DNA of 45,565 bases from Nemertoderma westbladi (taxonomy: Eukaryota; Xenacoelomorpha; Nemertodermatida; Nemertodermatidae), in contig JAUCBJ010004447.1 of the NCBI GenBank assembly GCA_032718475.1, forward strand, positions 1 through 45,565, read 5' to 3'. Positions 1 to 10,883 of the stretch are shown one piece after another; positions within the stretch are counted from its first letter, which is position 1; every line of letters starts with the position of its first letter. The notes under the pieces were generated by a model. It worked only from the letters and a program-made list of their open reading frames with translations. It was not told the DNA's origin and searched no databases. The translations under genes were made by a program, and so were the position numbers.

Positions 1-600
1 AACACATCAGTATGGCAGGTATGTCACCGAATATAAGCGAAATCCGGAATTATTAGCGTCTAATTCTAATAGAGCACCGATACAATATTTATGTACAACA
101 AACATTAACTGCAGCTTGGAAAGACTGTAAATATAAAAAATACTACAAGATCGCTGGATATTCTATAAAAAGTAGCACCCAATATATTATTTAGAAACCA
201 ATAAGCCACTTTTATTGCAAATATAAAAACAATCAGTAAGACCTTCATACCACTAATAAATTAATACTATTTACTTATCTATATATTTACAAAATTAGTT
301 ACACAGTTAAATAATTAAAAAATTATTGCTAAAACAATTAAAATTATGTTTGTACCTCTATTACTTACAGTAACTAGTTAAGGTTTGCATAACCAATCGA
401 GAACTTATAAAGCAAAGGACCGTAGCACAAAAATTTTATAAATTAAATAGAAGTATCTATATATAAATAGATTCATATATTACACATTTACACCTAAATT
501 ATATATATTACCGAAAATATTCTAAAATTAAAATCATCTGAAAATTAAGTGTAAAATATTCCGCGGATTAAAAAATCCTTAAAACTTCCTTTATTATCGT
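1..600. other. AT-rich unique sequence, no feature seen
   Basis: I see no convincing coding, RNA or repeat feature here apart from the possible minus-strand poly(A) hexamer near 590. Confidence 0.5.
590..595 (-). promoter_or_regulatory. Candidate poly(A) signal for the zinc-finger gene
   Basis: AATAAA read on the minus strand, the first canonical hexamer I noticed beyond the 17-bp array downstream of the stop at 1759. If used, the 3' UTR would be about 1.2 kb and would contain the whole array. Such hexamers are common in AT-rich DNA. Confidence 0.3.
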
Positions 601-639
601 ATGTTTTTCTTTCTAGATATAAAATCGTGTTTAACTTCT

Positions 640-1745
640 ACCTCCTGGCCCCAGCTACCCCCTGCCTACAGCTACCCCCTGCCTACAGCTACCCCCTGCC
701 TACAGCTACCCCCTGCCTACAGCTACCCCCTGCCTACAGCTACCCCCTGCCTACAGTTACCCCCTGCCTACAGCTACCCCCTGCCTACAGCTACCCCCTG
801 CCTACAGCTACCCCCTGCCTACAGCTACCCCCTGTCTACAGCTACCCCCTGCCTACAGCTACCCCCTGCCTACAGCTACCCCCTGTCTACAGCTACCTCC
901 TAGTTCTGCTACCTCCTGCCTACAGCTACCCCCTGGCCCCAGCTACCCCCTGCCTACAACTACCCCTGGCCCCAGCTACCCCCTGCCTACAGCTACCCCC
1001 TGCCTACAGCTACCCCCTGCCTACAGCTACCCCCTGCCTACAGCTACCCCCTGCCTACCGCAACCCCCTGTCTACAGCTACCTCCTGGTTCTGCTACCTC
1101 CTGCCTACAGCTACCCCCTGGCCCCAGCTACCCCCTGCCTACAACTACCCCTGGCCCCAGCTACCCCCTGCCTACAGCTACCCCCTGCCTACAGCTACCC
1201 CCTGCCTACAGCTACCCCCTGCCTACAGCTACCCCCTGCCTACCGCTACCCCCTGTCTACAGCTACCTCCTGGTTCTGCTACCTCCTGCCTACAGCTACC
1301 CCCTGGCCCCAGCTACCCCCTGCCTACAGCTACCCCCTGGCCCCAGCTACCCCCTGCCTACAGCTACCCCCTGCTTACAGCTACCCCCTGGCCCCAGCTA
1401 CCCCCTGCCTACAGCTACCCCCTGCCTACAGCTACCCACTGCCTACAGCTACCCCTGCCTACAGCTACCCCCTGTCTACAGCTACCCCCTGTCTACAGCT
1501 ACCTCCTGCCTACAGCTACCCCCTGCCTACAGCTACCCCCTGCCTACAGCTACCTTCTGGCCCCATCTACCTCCTAACTGCGACCCCAGCTACATCCTGC
1601 CTACAGCTACCTCCTGGTTCCAGCTACCCCCTGTCTACAGCTACATCCTGGCCCCAGCTACCTCCTGACCCAAGCTATCTCCTGGACCCAGCTACCCACT
1701 GCCTACAGCCACTGCCAACTACCTCCTAACTGCGGCCCCAGCTAC
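640..1745. repeat. 17-bp minisatellite downstream of the zinc-finger stop
   Basis: Tandem units of CTACCCCCTGCCTACAG (17 bp), about 60 copies, with occasional variant blocks containing GGCCCCAG or GGTTCTG. The array begins within about 20 bp of the zinc-finger stop codon. Because 17 is not a multiple of 3, long open frames on the plus strand are by-products. Read on the plus strand each unit resembles a pyrimidine tract plus CAG, but no plus-strand exon follows that I can support. Confidence 0.92.
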
Positions 1746-1758
1746 CTACAGACCCCGG

Positions 1759-2082
1759 CTAGCCCTTGACTCCGGCGTGGAACTTAGTGCGATGGGCCGC
1801 CAACATGCTTCCGTACTTAAACTTGGTATCACAAACGCTGCAGACGAAATCGAATTTGTTGTAATGGACCCCGCGGACATGCTGACGCAACTTGTAGGGG
1901 AAGGGAAACGCGGCCCCGCAGATGTCGCAGACGTGTTTCTTGAGCTGCTGATGGACGACGCGGATGTGGAGTGGCAGGTTGTGTTTGGTGACCACCTTGC
2001 CGCACTCCTTGCAAGCCTCGGTCGCCACGCCTGAGTGCACGACCTTGTGGTGCTGCATCAGTGCCATCTTACCCGAGAAAAC
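1759..2082 (-). CDS. Zinc-finger gene exon 3 with stop
   Basis: The acceptor is TTTCTTCAG|GTTTTC at 2083. It encodes the second half of finger 7 (H351, H356), fingers 8-10 and a short tail ending at a TAG at 1761-1759. Long open frames continue upstream into the intronic 34-bp array only because that array lacks stops on the minus strand; they are not coding. Confidence 0.88.
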   Translation of the reverse strand, partial: VFSGKMALMQHHKVVHSGVATEACKECGKVVTKHNLPLHIRVVHQQLKKHVCDICGAAFPFPYKLRQHVRGVHYNKFDFVCSVCDTKFKYGSMLAAHRTKFHAGVKG

Positions 2083-5000
2083 CTGAAGAAAGTCGCGGAA
2101 AAATGTACAATGAAAACTAAAAGTAAGTGTGGGAAAATATACAAAGAAAATAAAAAGTAGGAAGGGGAAATATACAAGGAAAATAAAAAGTAGGACGGGG
2201 AAATTATACAAGGAAAATAGAAAGTAGATCGGGGAAAATATACAAGGAAAATAAGAAGTAGGTCGGGGAAAATATACAAGGAAAATAAAAAGTAGGTCGG
2301 GGAAAATATAGAAAGAAAATAAAAAGTAGGAAGGGGAAATATACAAGGAAAATAAAAAGTAGGTCGGGGAAAATATACAAGGAAAATAAAAAGTAGGTCG
2401 GGGAAAATATACAAGGAAAATAAAAAGTAGGTCGGGGAAAATATACAAGGAAAATAAAAAGTAGGTCGGGGAAAATATACAAGGAAAATAAAAAGTAGGT
2501 CGGGGAAAATATACAAGGAAAATAAAAAGTAGGTCGGGGAAAATATACAAGGAAAATAAAAAGTAAGTGGTGGAAAATATACAAGGAAAATAAAAAGTAA
2601 GTCGGTGAAAATATACAAGGAAAATAAAAAGTAAGTCGGGGAAAATATACAACGAAAATAAAAAGTTAGTCGGAGAAAATATACAACGAAAATAAAAAGT
2701 AAGTCGGGGAAAATATACAAGGAAAATAAAAAGTAAGTGGTGGAAAATATACAAGGAAAATAAAAAGTAAGTGGTGGAAAATATACAAGGAAAATAAAAA
2801 GTAAGTCGGGGAAATATCCAAGGAAAATAAAAAGTAGGTCGGGGAAAATATACAAGGAAAATAAAAAGTAAGTCGGGGAAAATATACAAGGAAAATAAAA
2901 AATTGGTCGGGGAAAATATAAAAGGAAGATAAAAAGTAAGTCGGGGAAAATATAGAAAGAAAATAAAAAGTAGGAAGGGGAAAATATACAAGAAAATAAA
3001 AAGTAGGTCGGGGAAAATATAGAAGGAAAATAGAAAGTAGGTCGCGGAAAATATACAAGGAAAATAAAAAGTAAGTCGCGGAAAATATACAAGGAAAATA
3101 AAAAGTAAGTGGTGGAAAATATACAAGGAAAATAAAAAGTAAGTCGGTGAAAATATCCAAGGAAAATAAAAAGTAAATCGAGGGAAATATCCAAGGAAAA
3201 TAAAAAGTAGGTCGGGGAAAATATACAAGGAAAATAAGAAGTAGGTCGGGGAAAATATAAAAGGAAAATAAAAAGTAAATCGGGGAAAATATACAAGGAA
3301 AATAAAAAGTAAGTCGGGGGAAATATACAAGAAAAATAAAAAGTAAGTTGTGGAAAATATACAACGAAAATAAAAAGTAGGTCGGGGAAAATATAAAAGG
3401 AAAATAAAAAGTAAGTCGGGGAAAATATACAAGGAAAATAAAAAGTTAGTCGGGGAAAATATCCAAGGAAAATAAAAAGTAGGTTGGGGAAAATATACAA
3501 GGAAAATAAAAAGTAGGTCGGGGAAAATATACAAGGAAAATAAAAAGTAAGTTGTGGAAAATATACAACGAAAATAAAAAGTAGGTCGGGGAAAATATAC
3601 AAGGAAAATAAAAAGTAAGTCGGGGAAAATATACAAGGAAAATAAAAAGTAAGTCGGGGAAAATATACAAGGAAAATAAAAAGTAAGTCGGGGAAAATAT
3701 ACAAGGAAAATAAAAAGTAAGTTGTGGAAAATATACAACGAAAATAAAAAGTAGGTCGGGGAAAATATAAAAGGAAAATAAAAAGTAAGTCGGGGAAAAT
3801 ATAGAAGGAAAATAAAAAGTAAGTCGGGGAAAATATACAAGGAAAATAAAAAGTAAGTTGTGGAAAATATACAACGAAAATAAAAAGTAGGTCGGGGAAA
3901 ATATACAAGGAAAATAAAAAGTAGGTCGGGGAAAATATACAAGGAAAATAAAAAGTATATAAGTTGTGGAAAATATACAACGAAAATAAAAAGTAGGTCG
4001 GGGAAAATATACAAGGAAAATAAAAAGTAGGTCGGGGAAAATATACAAGAAAAATAAAAAGTAAGTTGTGGAAAATATACAAGGAAAATAAAAAATTGGT
4101 CGGGGAAAATATAAAAGGAAAATAAAAAGTAAGTCGGGGAAAATATACAAAGAAAATAAAAAGTAGGAAGGGGAAAATATACAAGAAAATAAAAAGTAGG
4201 TCGGGGAAAATATACAAGGAAAATAAAAAGTAAGTCGGGGAAAATATACAAGGAAAATAATAAGTAAGTCGGGGAAAATATACAAGGAAAATAAAAAGTA
4301 AGTCGGGGAAAATATACAAGGAAAATAAAAAGTAAGTCGGGGAAAATATAAAAGGAAGATAAAAAGTATGTCGGGGAAAATATCCAAGGAAAATAAAAAG
4401 AGGTCGGGGAAAATATACAAGGAAAATAAGAAGTAGGTCGGGGAAAATATACAAGGAAAATAAAAAGTAAGTCGGGGAAAATATACAAGGAAAATAATAA
4501 GTAAGTCGGGGAAAATATACAAGGAAAATAAAAAGTAAGTCGGGGAAAATATACAAGGAAAATAAAAAGTAAGTCGGGGAAAATATACAAGGAAAATAAA
4601 AAGTTAGTCGGGGAAAATATACAAGGAAAATAAAAAGTAAGTCGGGGAAAATATACAAGGAAAATAAAAAGTAAGTCGGGGAAAATATACAAGGAAAATA
4701 AATAGTTAGTCGGGGAAAATATACAAGGAAAATAAAAAGTAAGTCGAGGGAAATATACAAGGAAAATAAAAACTTAGTCGGAGAAAATATCCAAGGAAAA
4801 TAAAAAGTAGGTTGGGGAAAATATACAAGGAAAATAAGAAGTAGGTCGGGGAAAATATACAAGGAAAATAAGAAGTAAGTCGGGGAAAATATACAAGGAA
4901 AATAAAAAGTTAGTCGGAGAAAATATAAAAGGAAAATAAAAAGTAAGTCGGGGAAAATATCCAAGGAAAATAAAAAGAGGTCGGGGAAAATATACAAGGA

Positions 5001-8000
5001 AAATAAAACGTAAGTCAAGGAAAATATACAAGTAAAATAAAAAGTAAAGCCTTACTTACTTACTTATTTTCCCCGACTAACTTTTTTAATTTCCTTGTAT
5101 ATTTCCCTCGACTTACAATTCGGGAAAAATACACGCCTAATGTTCACACTGTAATCTTGTGGTACATAGATTATAAAACTTTAGTAAATACAGTAATATT
5201 ATGAAAATAGTATTAAAAAATGCCCGCCAAAAATGCCCGGAATATCCGCTCCGTTCATATCCGGCCAGAATTGACAAAAATCCGGCCGTATATTTTATGT
5301 TATTAGTTGTATGTTATTTTGTTACCTTTTTTTTTAAAGTAAAAAAGAAACAAAATTAATTTCCCCGGCGCCCCTACCTCATATAAATTCAAATTATTAT
5401 ATATTAAACTAGAAAAGCCAGAAAGCTGACTGTAAACGTAACTGTCTAACTCTAAATCGAAATTTAAGATTAAACAAAAAGACCTGATCAGGGATCGAAC
5501 CCAGAACTTTCACACCTTAAGTCTGGCGCTTTACGGAGTGAGCTAACTGAGATAAATCACCAGAAAATGTATTCGATTATAAGGAAGCTGATTCTTTTAT
5601 AGGTGATAAAAGAATCAGCTTCCTTATAATCGAATACAATAATGTAATATTTAATTAACAATTAATAATATTTACCTTGGCACAGTACATGCATTCTAGA
5701 ACGGGTTTACTCAGCTGCGGTTTGGCCACACGCGGTCTCGACGCAGCCTTCGTACTACCGGCGCGAGACTCCCCACTCCCGTTGGCGGTGGGACCACCGC
5801 CGGTGCCGTGAACCCTCACCATGTGCTGCACCAGGGCGGCCTTCCCCCGGAAGGACCGCGGGCACTTATCGCAGGCCCACCCCGGTACCTCGGGCTCTCG
5901 TCTAAACGGTTCCATGTGGTACCGCTGGAAGTGCGCGTGCAACAGGGTCCGGTTCACGAAGGATTTATTGCAGACGCTACAGAACCAGGACTGGCCTCTG
6001 TGCAGCGCTTTGCAGTGGGAGACCAGGGAACCCTTGGAACCCAGGAGTTTCCCACAGATGTCGCAGTCGAAGGATTCCTTGTTGTGTATCAACTTCCTGT
6101 GGGCAATGGCGGCCACCTGTAGGGAGGGAGACGAGGCGGCTAATGGTACTGAATAGTCCTGCATCCTATATACAGTAGACAAGCTATGTTTATCTCTGAT
6201 TGAGATACACCGTCTGTATTATTGGGGGTACGGATAATTCCGACCCAATCAGAGATCGAATAAAAATTTCATGTGTCGGAATTACCCGGATCCAGCGTAG
6301 GACAATTCCGACACAAATAATTTAAAAATAATAATAATAATAAATAATAATTTTATTTAACTACTGTTTTTTTTGTTTTACTATTTTATTATTCTACATA
6401 AGATTGCTGGGTCCATGGATATTTAGATTTATAGACACGTTTGCTATGTAATTTTATAGTTGTATAGTATTTTTCGAATTGGGTGCATTCGGTATACCGA
6501 ACACACCCTCGGTGTGCCCAAAACACACCAGTACTGGTACTAGTGTGTTTTGGGTGTGTTATAAATATATTTAGCTATTAATTAAGAAAAATATTGTCCG
6601 GGTCGGAATTGTCCGGGTCGGAATTGTCCGGGTCGGAATTGTCCGGGTCGGAATTGTCCGGGTCGGAATTGTCTGGGTCGGAAATGTCCGAATCGGAATT
6701 GTCCGGGTCGGAATTGTCCGGGTCGGAATTGTCCGGGTCGGAATTGTCCGGGTCGGAATTGTCCGGGTCGGAATTGCCTGGGTCGGAAATGTCCGAATCG
6801 GAATTGTCCGGGTCGGAATTGTCCGGGTCGGAATTGTCCGGGTCAGAATTGTCCGGGTCGGAATTGTCCGGGTCGGAATTGTCCGGGTCGGAATTGTCCG
6901 GGAAGGAATTGTCCGGGTCGGAATTGACTGGGTCGGAAATGTCCGAATCGGAATTGCTTATGTTTATCATATTGCAATTTAATCTTAGGATCAATTAGAC
7001 TAAAAAGTTACAAACAAAACTTCGAAAGAAGAGTTCTAAATTTTGAGATATTAATTGAATGAGTCGTAATATATTATTAGTGCGAATGTATTTACAGCTA
7101 ATAGGATAACGTAACGACCGACAACCGTTACAAATGTTAAAGGGAAGGGGCCGGTTACTGCGGCAAGTTATTCTAACCAAAACAATAAACTGGAGTGGAG
7201 AGCGCAGGTTCCGCTCTTTTTGTTCGTAATAGCGGTTTCCGACGGCGGTTCTCGGCTGTCGGTTGTCAGCATATCGTTTACACCCAAAATCGTTTGCGTT
7301 GTTGGGAGACACACTACCCACCCATGTCGCGTTACCTATTAACCTGCGGTTGTTGCTCTCCATAGCAACAGACGCCAGGACCAAGTCGCAATGCTAGCTA
7401 GATGTGGTTGTCCGTCCGCATTTCATTCCTAGAAATCGCCTCATTTTATTGCCAAACTGTGGCAATATTTCCCGGATTGATATTTACATACAGACAGAAA
7501 ATATTGTTGAATACAAAAATAATGTGATTTACTTTATATCCCTTATGACTCATATAGACCTCGCCGAAACTCGTTTGGTAACTTTGTACATCTCTGGGTC
7601 AGCGGGATATAGTTAACATATATATTTTCTCCCAAACTTTATAGAGTTTCTCCCTGCGATACGTTGCCATCACCCACAATCCCCGATCACCAGTTCCACC
7701 TCCTGCGGTTCTCCCACTCCCACGATACTTATATAAGAGCCTCTGAATTAGACACGTCACTCAACTCAGCAACAGCTGCTGGCTTCTACTACAGTAAGAC
7801 TCACCAGAAGTACCGGTATTACATACTGAAACTAAAACCTGAATAGTTACTATTTTGAGTAATTTATTCTTATTTTTTTTATATTATATCGGGTTTTAGC
7901 GAATTTAAAAAAAAATTCAACAAAAAAATTAAGCGGGAATATTTATGATTATTTACAAAAACAATTTTCCCATTGTTGTGATGATTATAAATTAGAAAAA

Positions 8001-8611
8001 TACCGAAACCGGTCTGGGTTTGATGAACTCACCTTGTTATCGTACTGCTCGCGACAAACATCGCAGTTATAAACGTAGCGACGCGGAAACCCCTGCGGAT
8101 TCGGATACATTCCCAACGGTCCCCCATCGGCGCCGTGTTTGCGCTGCATGTGCCGACGGTAATCGTCGCGAGATACTAGTTGCCGAGCGCAAACGCCGCA
8201 CTGCACCAGCTCCGAGTCGGCAGCTTTAGTCAGCTCGCGAAGCGCCTCGAATCCGTGGCGTTTACGCGTATGCGAGGCGAGCGCCGTCTCCGAGAGGTAG
8301 GAGTTCTCGCAGAGCTTACAAACGAACGAGACGAGCAGAGAGGAGGACGAAGTCTGCAGCAACCGAGGTTTAGCCGCCCCGCGCAATGCCATATGATTGC
8401 TTGGAGGTTCTACACTACCTTGGATTACGTCCACTTCCACGTTGCTTCCTATCCACTCCATTGTTTCTACCGTCAGATATTCTGGTGAAATTTCGGAATT
8501 TTCTCTATCTACGACATCCCCGATAACATTAGTCACGGCAACCGATTCCGCTGGGCCGCTCACAAAGAACGCGGGTAAATTACAGCTGTTCATACTTGGG
8601 TAACTTTCCAT
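1759..8611 (-). CDS. C2H2 zinc-finger protein, three exons (complete coding region)
   Basis: Join of exons 8611-8033, 6116-5676 and 2082-1759 on the minus strand gives 193+147+107 = 447 residues plus a stop. Ten C2H2 fingers are visible, with first cysteines at about residues 98, 138, 183, 211, 239, 275, 335, 364, 392 and 421, most with C-x2-C-x12-H-x4-H spacing. Finger 3 is split by intron 1 and finger 7 by intron 2; joining restores exact 12-residue C-to-H spacing, which is the main proof of the gene model. Both introns are phase 0. Residues 1-97 and 298-333 show no domain I recognise and look acidic/Ser-rich and low-complexity respectively. A nuclear DNA-binding role is the usual function of such proteins, but nothing here identifies a target. 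The start ATG at 8611 has a purine at -3; an alternative upstream exon cannot be excluded. Confidence 0.88.
2108..5046. repeat. 34-bp array of branch-point/pyrimidine-tract units in zinc-finger intron 2
   Basis: About 86 units of 34 bp. On the gene's strand each unit reads CTTAC or CTAAC, then a T-rich tract (TTTTTATTTTCCTTGTATAT) and CCCCGA. The last stretch before exon 3 is a diverged unit followed by TTTCTTCAG, so the unit derives from the region just upstream of the real acceptor, without its AG. The minus strand is open in all three frames, producing artefactual hydrophobic ORFs of nearly 1,000 codons. Confidence 0.93.
5053..5116. repeat. Two inverted units at the far end of the 34-bp array
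   Basis: Sequence matching the 34-bp unit in the opposite orientation (CCCCGACTAAC, then TTCCTTGTATATTTCCC on the plus strand) directly abuts the array, giving a fold-back end. Confidence 0.8.
5117..5480. other. Remainder of zinc-finger intron 2, unique
   Basis: AT-rich intronic sequence with a few scattered ATCCGG/GCCCG motifs near 5220-5290. No gene or RNA is supported. Confidence 0.5.
5481..5552 (-). pseudogene. tRNA-like remnant, possibly a SINE head
   Basis: On the minus strand it has an A-box-like stretch (TTAGCTCACTCCGTAAAGCG), a central CTTAAGG loop and a B-box GGTTCGATCCC at tRNA-like spacing. The acceptor and anticodon stems do not pair well, so this is a degenerate tRNA or a tRNA-derived SINE fragment and not a functional gene. 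Confidence 0.5.
5568..5638. repeat. Perfect 33-bp inverted repeat with 5-nt loop
   Basis: Arms 5568-5600 and 5606-5638 are exact reverse complements. It lies 37 nt inside zinc-finger intron 2 from the donor at 5675, so the pre-mRNA would carry a strong hairpin just after the 5' splice site. Confidence 0.93.
5676..6116 (-). CDS. Zinc-finger gene exon 2
   Basis: The acceptor is a pyrimidine tract ending CTACAG|GTGG at 6117; the donor is CCAAG|GTAAAT at 5675. It has 147 codons and is phase 0 at both ends. It starts with the second half of finger 3 (H199, H204), holds fingers 4-6 (C211, C239, C275), then a Gly/Ser/Arg-rich linker, and ends with the CxxC half of finger 7. Confidence 0.88.
6517..6554. 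repeat. 12-bp inverted repeat
   Basis: Arms CCCAAAACACAC and GTGTGTTTTGGG are separated by 14 nt. It lies in zinc-finger intron 1 next to the 15-bp array. Confidence 0.75.
6596..6957. repeat. 15-bp minisatellite in zinc-finger intron 1
   Basis: About 24 units of GTCCGGGTCGGAATT with recurring variants (GTCCGAATCGGAATT, GTCTGGGTCGGAAAT) that repeat as a higher-order block. The 15-bp length keeps several frames open, so the Ser/Asp/Asn-rich ORFs here are artefacts. Related single motifs in inverted orientation lie near 6233-6310. Confidence 0.92.
6958..8032. other. Rest of zinc-finger intron 1
   Basis: Short open frames occur (for example around 6995-7384 and 7664-7846), but none has recognisable motifs, codon bias or splice support. 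I see no gene here. Confidence 0.5.
8033..8611 (-). CDS. Zinc-finger gene exon 1
   Basis: Runs from ATG at 8611 to a donor at 8032-8031 (AAG|GTGAGT), 193 codons. It encodes an acidic N-terminal region, two complete fingers (C98-H119, C138-H159) and the first half of finger 3 (C183, C186). The frame continues only briefly past the donor, so the splice is needed. Confidence 0.87.
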
Positions 8612-8861
8612 TTTCACCAAAAAAATGCGCAGTTTTTTTAGTAGGCCTAGTATCTCGAATTCTACCGTCTGACATCAATAAAACACTGGTACCGGTACAG
8701 TTAAATCCAGTAGGCCTATGTTCCCTGCATATTATTTTGCAGATGATAGGTAGGACAGGCTACTGCAGTATGAGTCCTGTTGTATGCTACCGGTACTTAC
8801 TTTCAGTTTTGCATAGCATTATCTTCGGGCACTTTATTTTAGTGAGTATGGGCCGCTTTAG

Positions 8862-9028
8862 GTCAATGGGTCCAAAGGTCAATGGGTAGAGTACAACAGG
8901 AAAGGGTACAACGAGACAAAGGGTACAAACCAGCCGATCAAAGGGCACAAAACATGACGTCAAAGGGTACAAACAAAACTAGTCAAAGTTTACAACATCA
9001 AAGGGTACAACGAGTCAAATGGTACAAA
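8862..9028. repeat. Degenerate TCAAAGGGTACAA repeats
   Basis: At least six imperfect copies of CAAAGGGTACAA, spaced roughly 15-30 bp apart, in the intergenic region. Confidence 0.7.
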
Positions 9029-9148
9029 CAAGGCGGTTATTTAGTTCGTTTATTGTTTTGGTTAGGGTTAGTTGGTCAGGCCTAAACCATAATTAAAACT
9101 GTCATGTCACCCTAACCCTAAGTCATAATTTAGCCGAGAAATTTAGCC

Positions 9149-9212
9149 GAATTTCTGACATTATTGCTATCTAGGCCCGAAGGGCCGTTAATGGCAATAA
9201 TGTCAGAAATTC
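9149..9212. repeat. 19-bp inverted repeat
   Basis: Arms 9149-9167 and 9194-9212 are exact reverse complements. The 26-nt spacer itself contains a GGCCC/GGGCC dyad. This could be a short fold-back element. Confidence 0.8.
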
Positions 9213-9365
9213 CGCTAATAAGGATAAATTTTCAAAAATACAAATTTTTCTTACATTAAATTAAAATAAAATACAATCGAAATGCAATAACCTGGCATTC
9301 TTCACATGGGCGCAGTTTTGGATTTCATTTTTAGTGTTTAGCTCTATAGTATTTGTTCGCGATTC

Positions 9366-9862
9366 GCGCAGTGAGGCACATGGGTCCGACTTGTAACCAG
9401 GCACTGAGGCACATGGGTCCGTCTTGTAACCAGGTACTGAGGCACATGGGTCCGACTTGTAACCAGGCACTGAGGCACATGGGTCCGTCTTGTAACCAGG
9501 TACTGAGGCACATGGGTCCGACTTGTAACCAGGTACTGAGGCACATGGGTCCAACTTGTAACCAGACACTGAGGCACATGGGTCCGACTTGTAACAAGGC
9601 ACTGAGGCACATGGATCCGACTTGTAACCAGACACTGAGGCACATGGGTCCGACGTGTAACCAGGTACTGAGGCACATGGGTCCGACTTGTAACCAGACA
9701 CTGAGGCACATGGGTCCGACTTGTAACCAGGTACTGAGGCACATGGGTCCGCCTTGTAACCAGGTACTGAGGCACATGGGTCCGACTTGTAACCAGGTAC
9801 TGAGGCACATGGGTCCGCCTTGTAACCAGGCACTGAGGCACATGGGTCCGACTTGTAACAAC
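9366..9862. repeat. 33-bp minisatellite in the intergenic region
   Basis: About 15 units of 33 bp built around ACTGAGGCACATGGGTCCGA followed by CTTGTAACCAGGT. A multiple of 3, so several frames are open on both strands; none is credible coding. CAG|GTACTG in each unit is a weak donor-like motif on the plus strand. Confidence 0.92.
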
Positions 9863-10757
9863 GCACAATTGATTTGTTACCCGTCACTCAGATTTCAAAC
9901 CATACCGATAAATGCGATATTGATAGCCCGGGTCTTGTGATGTTAATATTGTCTCTACTGTTTAAATTATAGGTCGCTTTCTTTATCAAGTCGCTAGATA
10001 CACCCGGTGACATAAAGGTAGAAGTTTCAGGAATGTCGACAGCTGACCACTACTCACTACATTCACGTCAGAATACTCGTTACATAAACGATAAACAAAA
10101 CAAACGATTCGATAACAAAATAATGCCAAATTATTTACTCCAAGTTTAACTGAAACGGTTGCCAGGCAACTATACAAGCACATAACTTGCTGGACACATG
10201 ATATCGACTAATCCATAATCTGACAGTTGGCTGGCATTTCTAATATCATCAGGGCCTACTAACTGCTAGCAGTACCGATGGGAAATTGTAAACTTCTGCA
10301 GCACCGGTACCGGTTGTTGATCATAACACAGGAAACACATTATTGAGGATTTGTTTTGATTCTAATGGATATACACTGTAACTCTACTGACACTACACTA
10401 ACTGACACGGCACGCGGTACCGGTTATGTCAGTATATGCATGCATCCATTGATCTCAATGAGTTTGGGTTTCATTATTATGTAGGGCCTACCGGTAGTTA
10501 TTTCGAGTTAAGGAAGTTCCACGTATTCGTACGATTTACTATTTATTTATTAGGTAGGTATAGTATGTATATACCGGTATAAAGCAATTGTAACCACATT
10601 TAATCTGTTAATACTGTAGCCTTTATCACAAATATATGACCTTATAGTAAATGGTTGCGATTTTAGGATAAAACTCGTCGTTAAATGATAATAATGTAAT
10701 GTCATTGATTAATTAACTAATTGTATATTTGGTACATTCAATCTTCTTGTTCATTAA

Positions 10758-10883
10758 ATGTCAACGACCACCCGGAGTCGCAACATAAAGGCTGCCCACG
10801 AGCAAAGTGAGGAGGGAATGGAGTCCCAGGATAGACTGGTCGCTACAGCCCAGGCCGATCTGATAACTCCACAGGTCGACAAG
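10758..10883 (+). CDS. Dynein exon 1 (start codon)
   Basis: 42 codons, residues 1-42, hydrophilic. ATG at 10758 in an AAAATGT context; donor AAG|GTAACT. Phase 0. A 5' UTR exon upstream is possible but not visible. Confidence 0.75.

Larger units (their letters stand above)
8612..10757. promoter_or_regulatory. Head-to-head intergenic region between zinc-finger and dynein genes
   Basis: The minus-strand zinc-finger start (8611) and plus-strand dynein start (10758) diverge from this 2.1-kb region, so both promoters are expected here. No clear TATA box or initiator can be assigned. It contains the repeats listed separately and several ACCGGT and TAGGCCTA palindromic motifs. Confidence 0.4.

Noticed and set aside
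601-1577. Pro/Tyr/Leu-repeat ORFs on the plus strand
   Set aside because: Direct translations of a 17-bp array with no splice, start or composition support; several frames are open alike.
1759-5018. Minus-strand ORFs of 977 and 986 codons
   Set aside because: They run through the 34-bp array, which is open in all three frames of that strand; only the last 108 codons of one (exon 3) are real.
5481-5552. Functional tRNA gene
   Set aside because: A and B boxes are recognisable but the acceptor and anticodon stems do not pair.
6578-6998. SELSG/DNSDP repeat proteins on both strands
   Set aside because: Both strands of a 15-bp intronic array are open; no independent evidence of coding.
6995-7846. 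ORFs of 129 and 60 codons in zinc-finger intron 1
   Set aside because: No recognisable domains or splice context; lengths expected by chance.
9261-9940. Overlapping repeat ORFs on both strands near 9300-9900
   Set aside because: By-products of a 33-bp array; five frames open at once.
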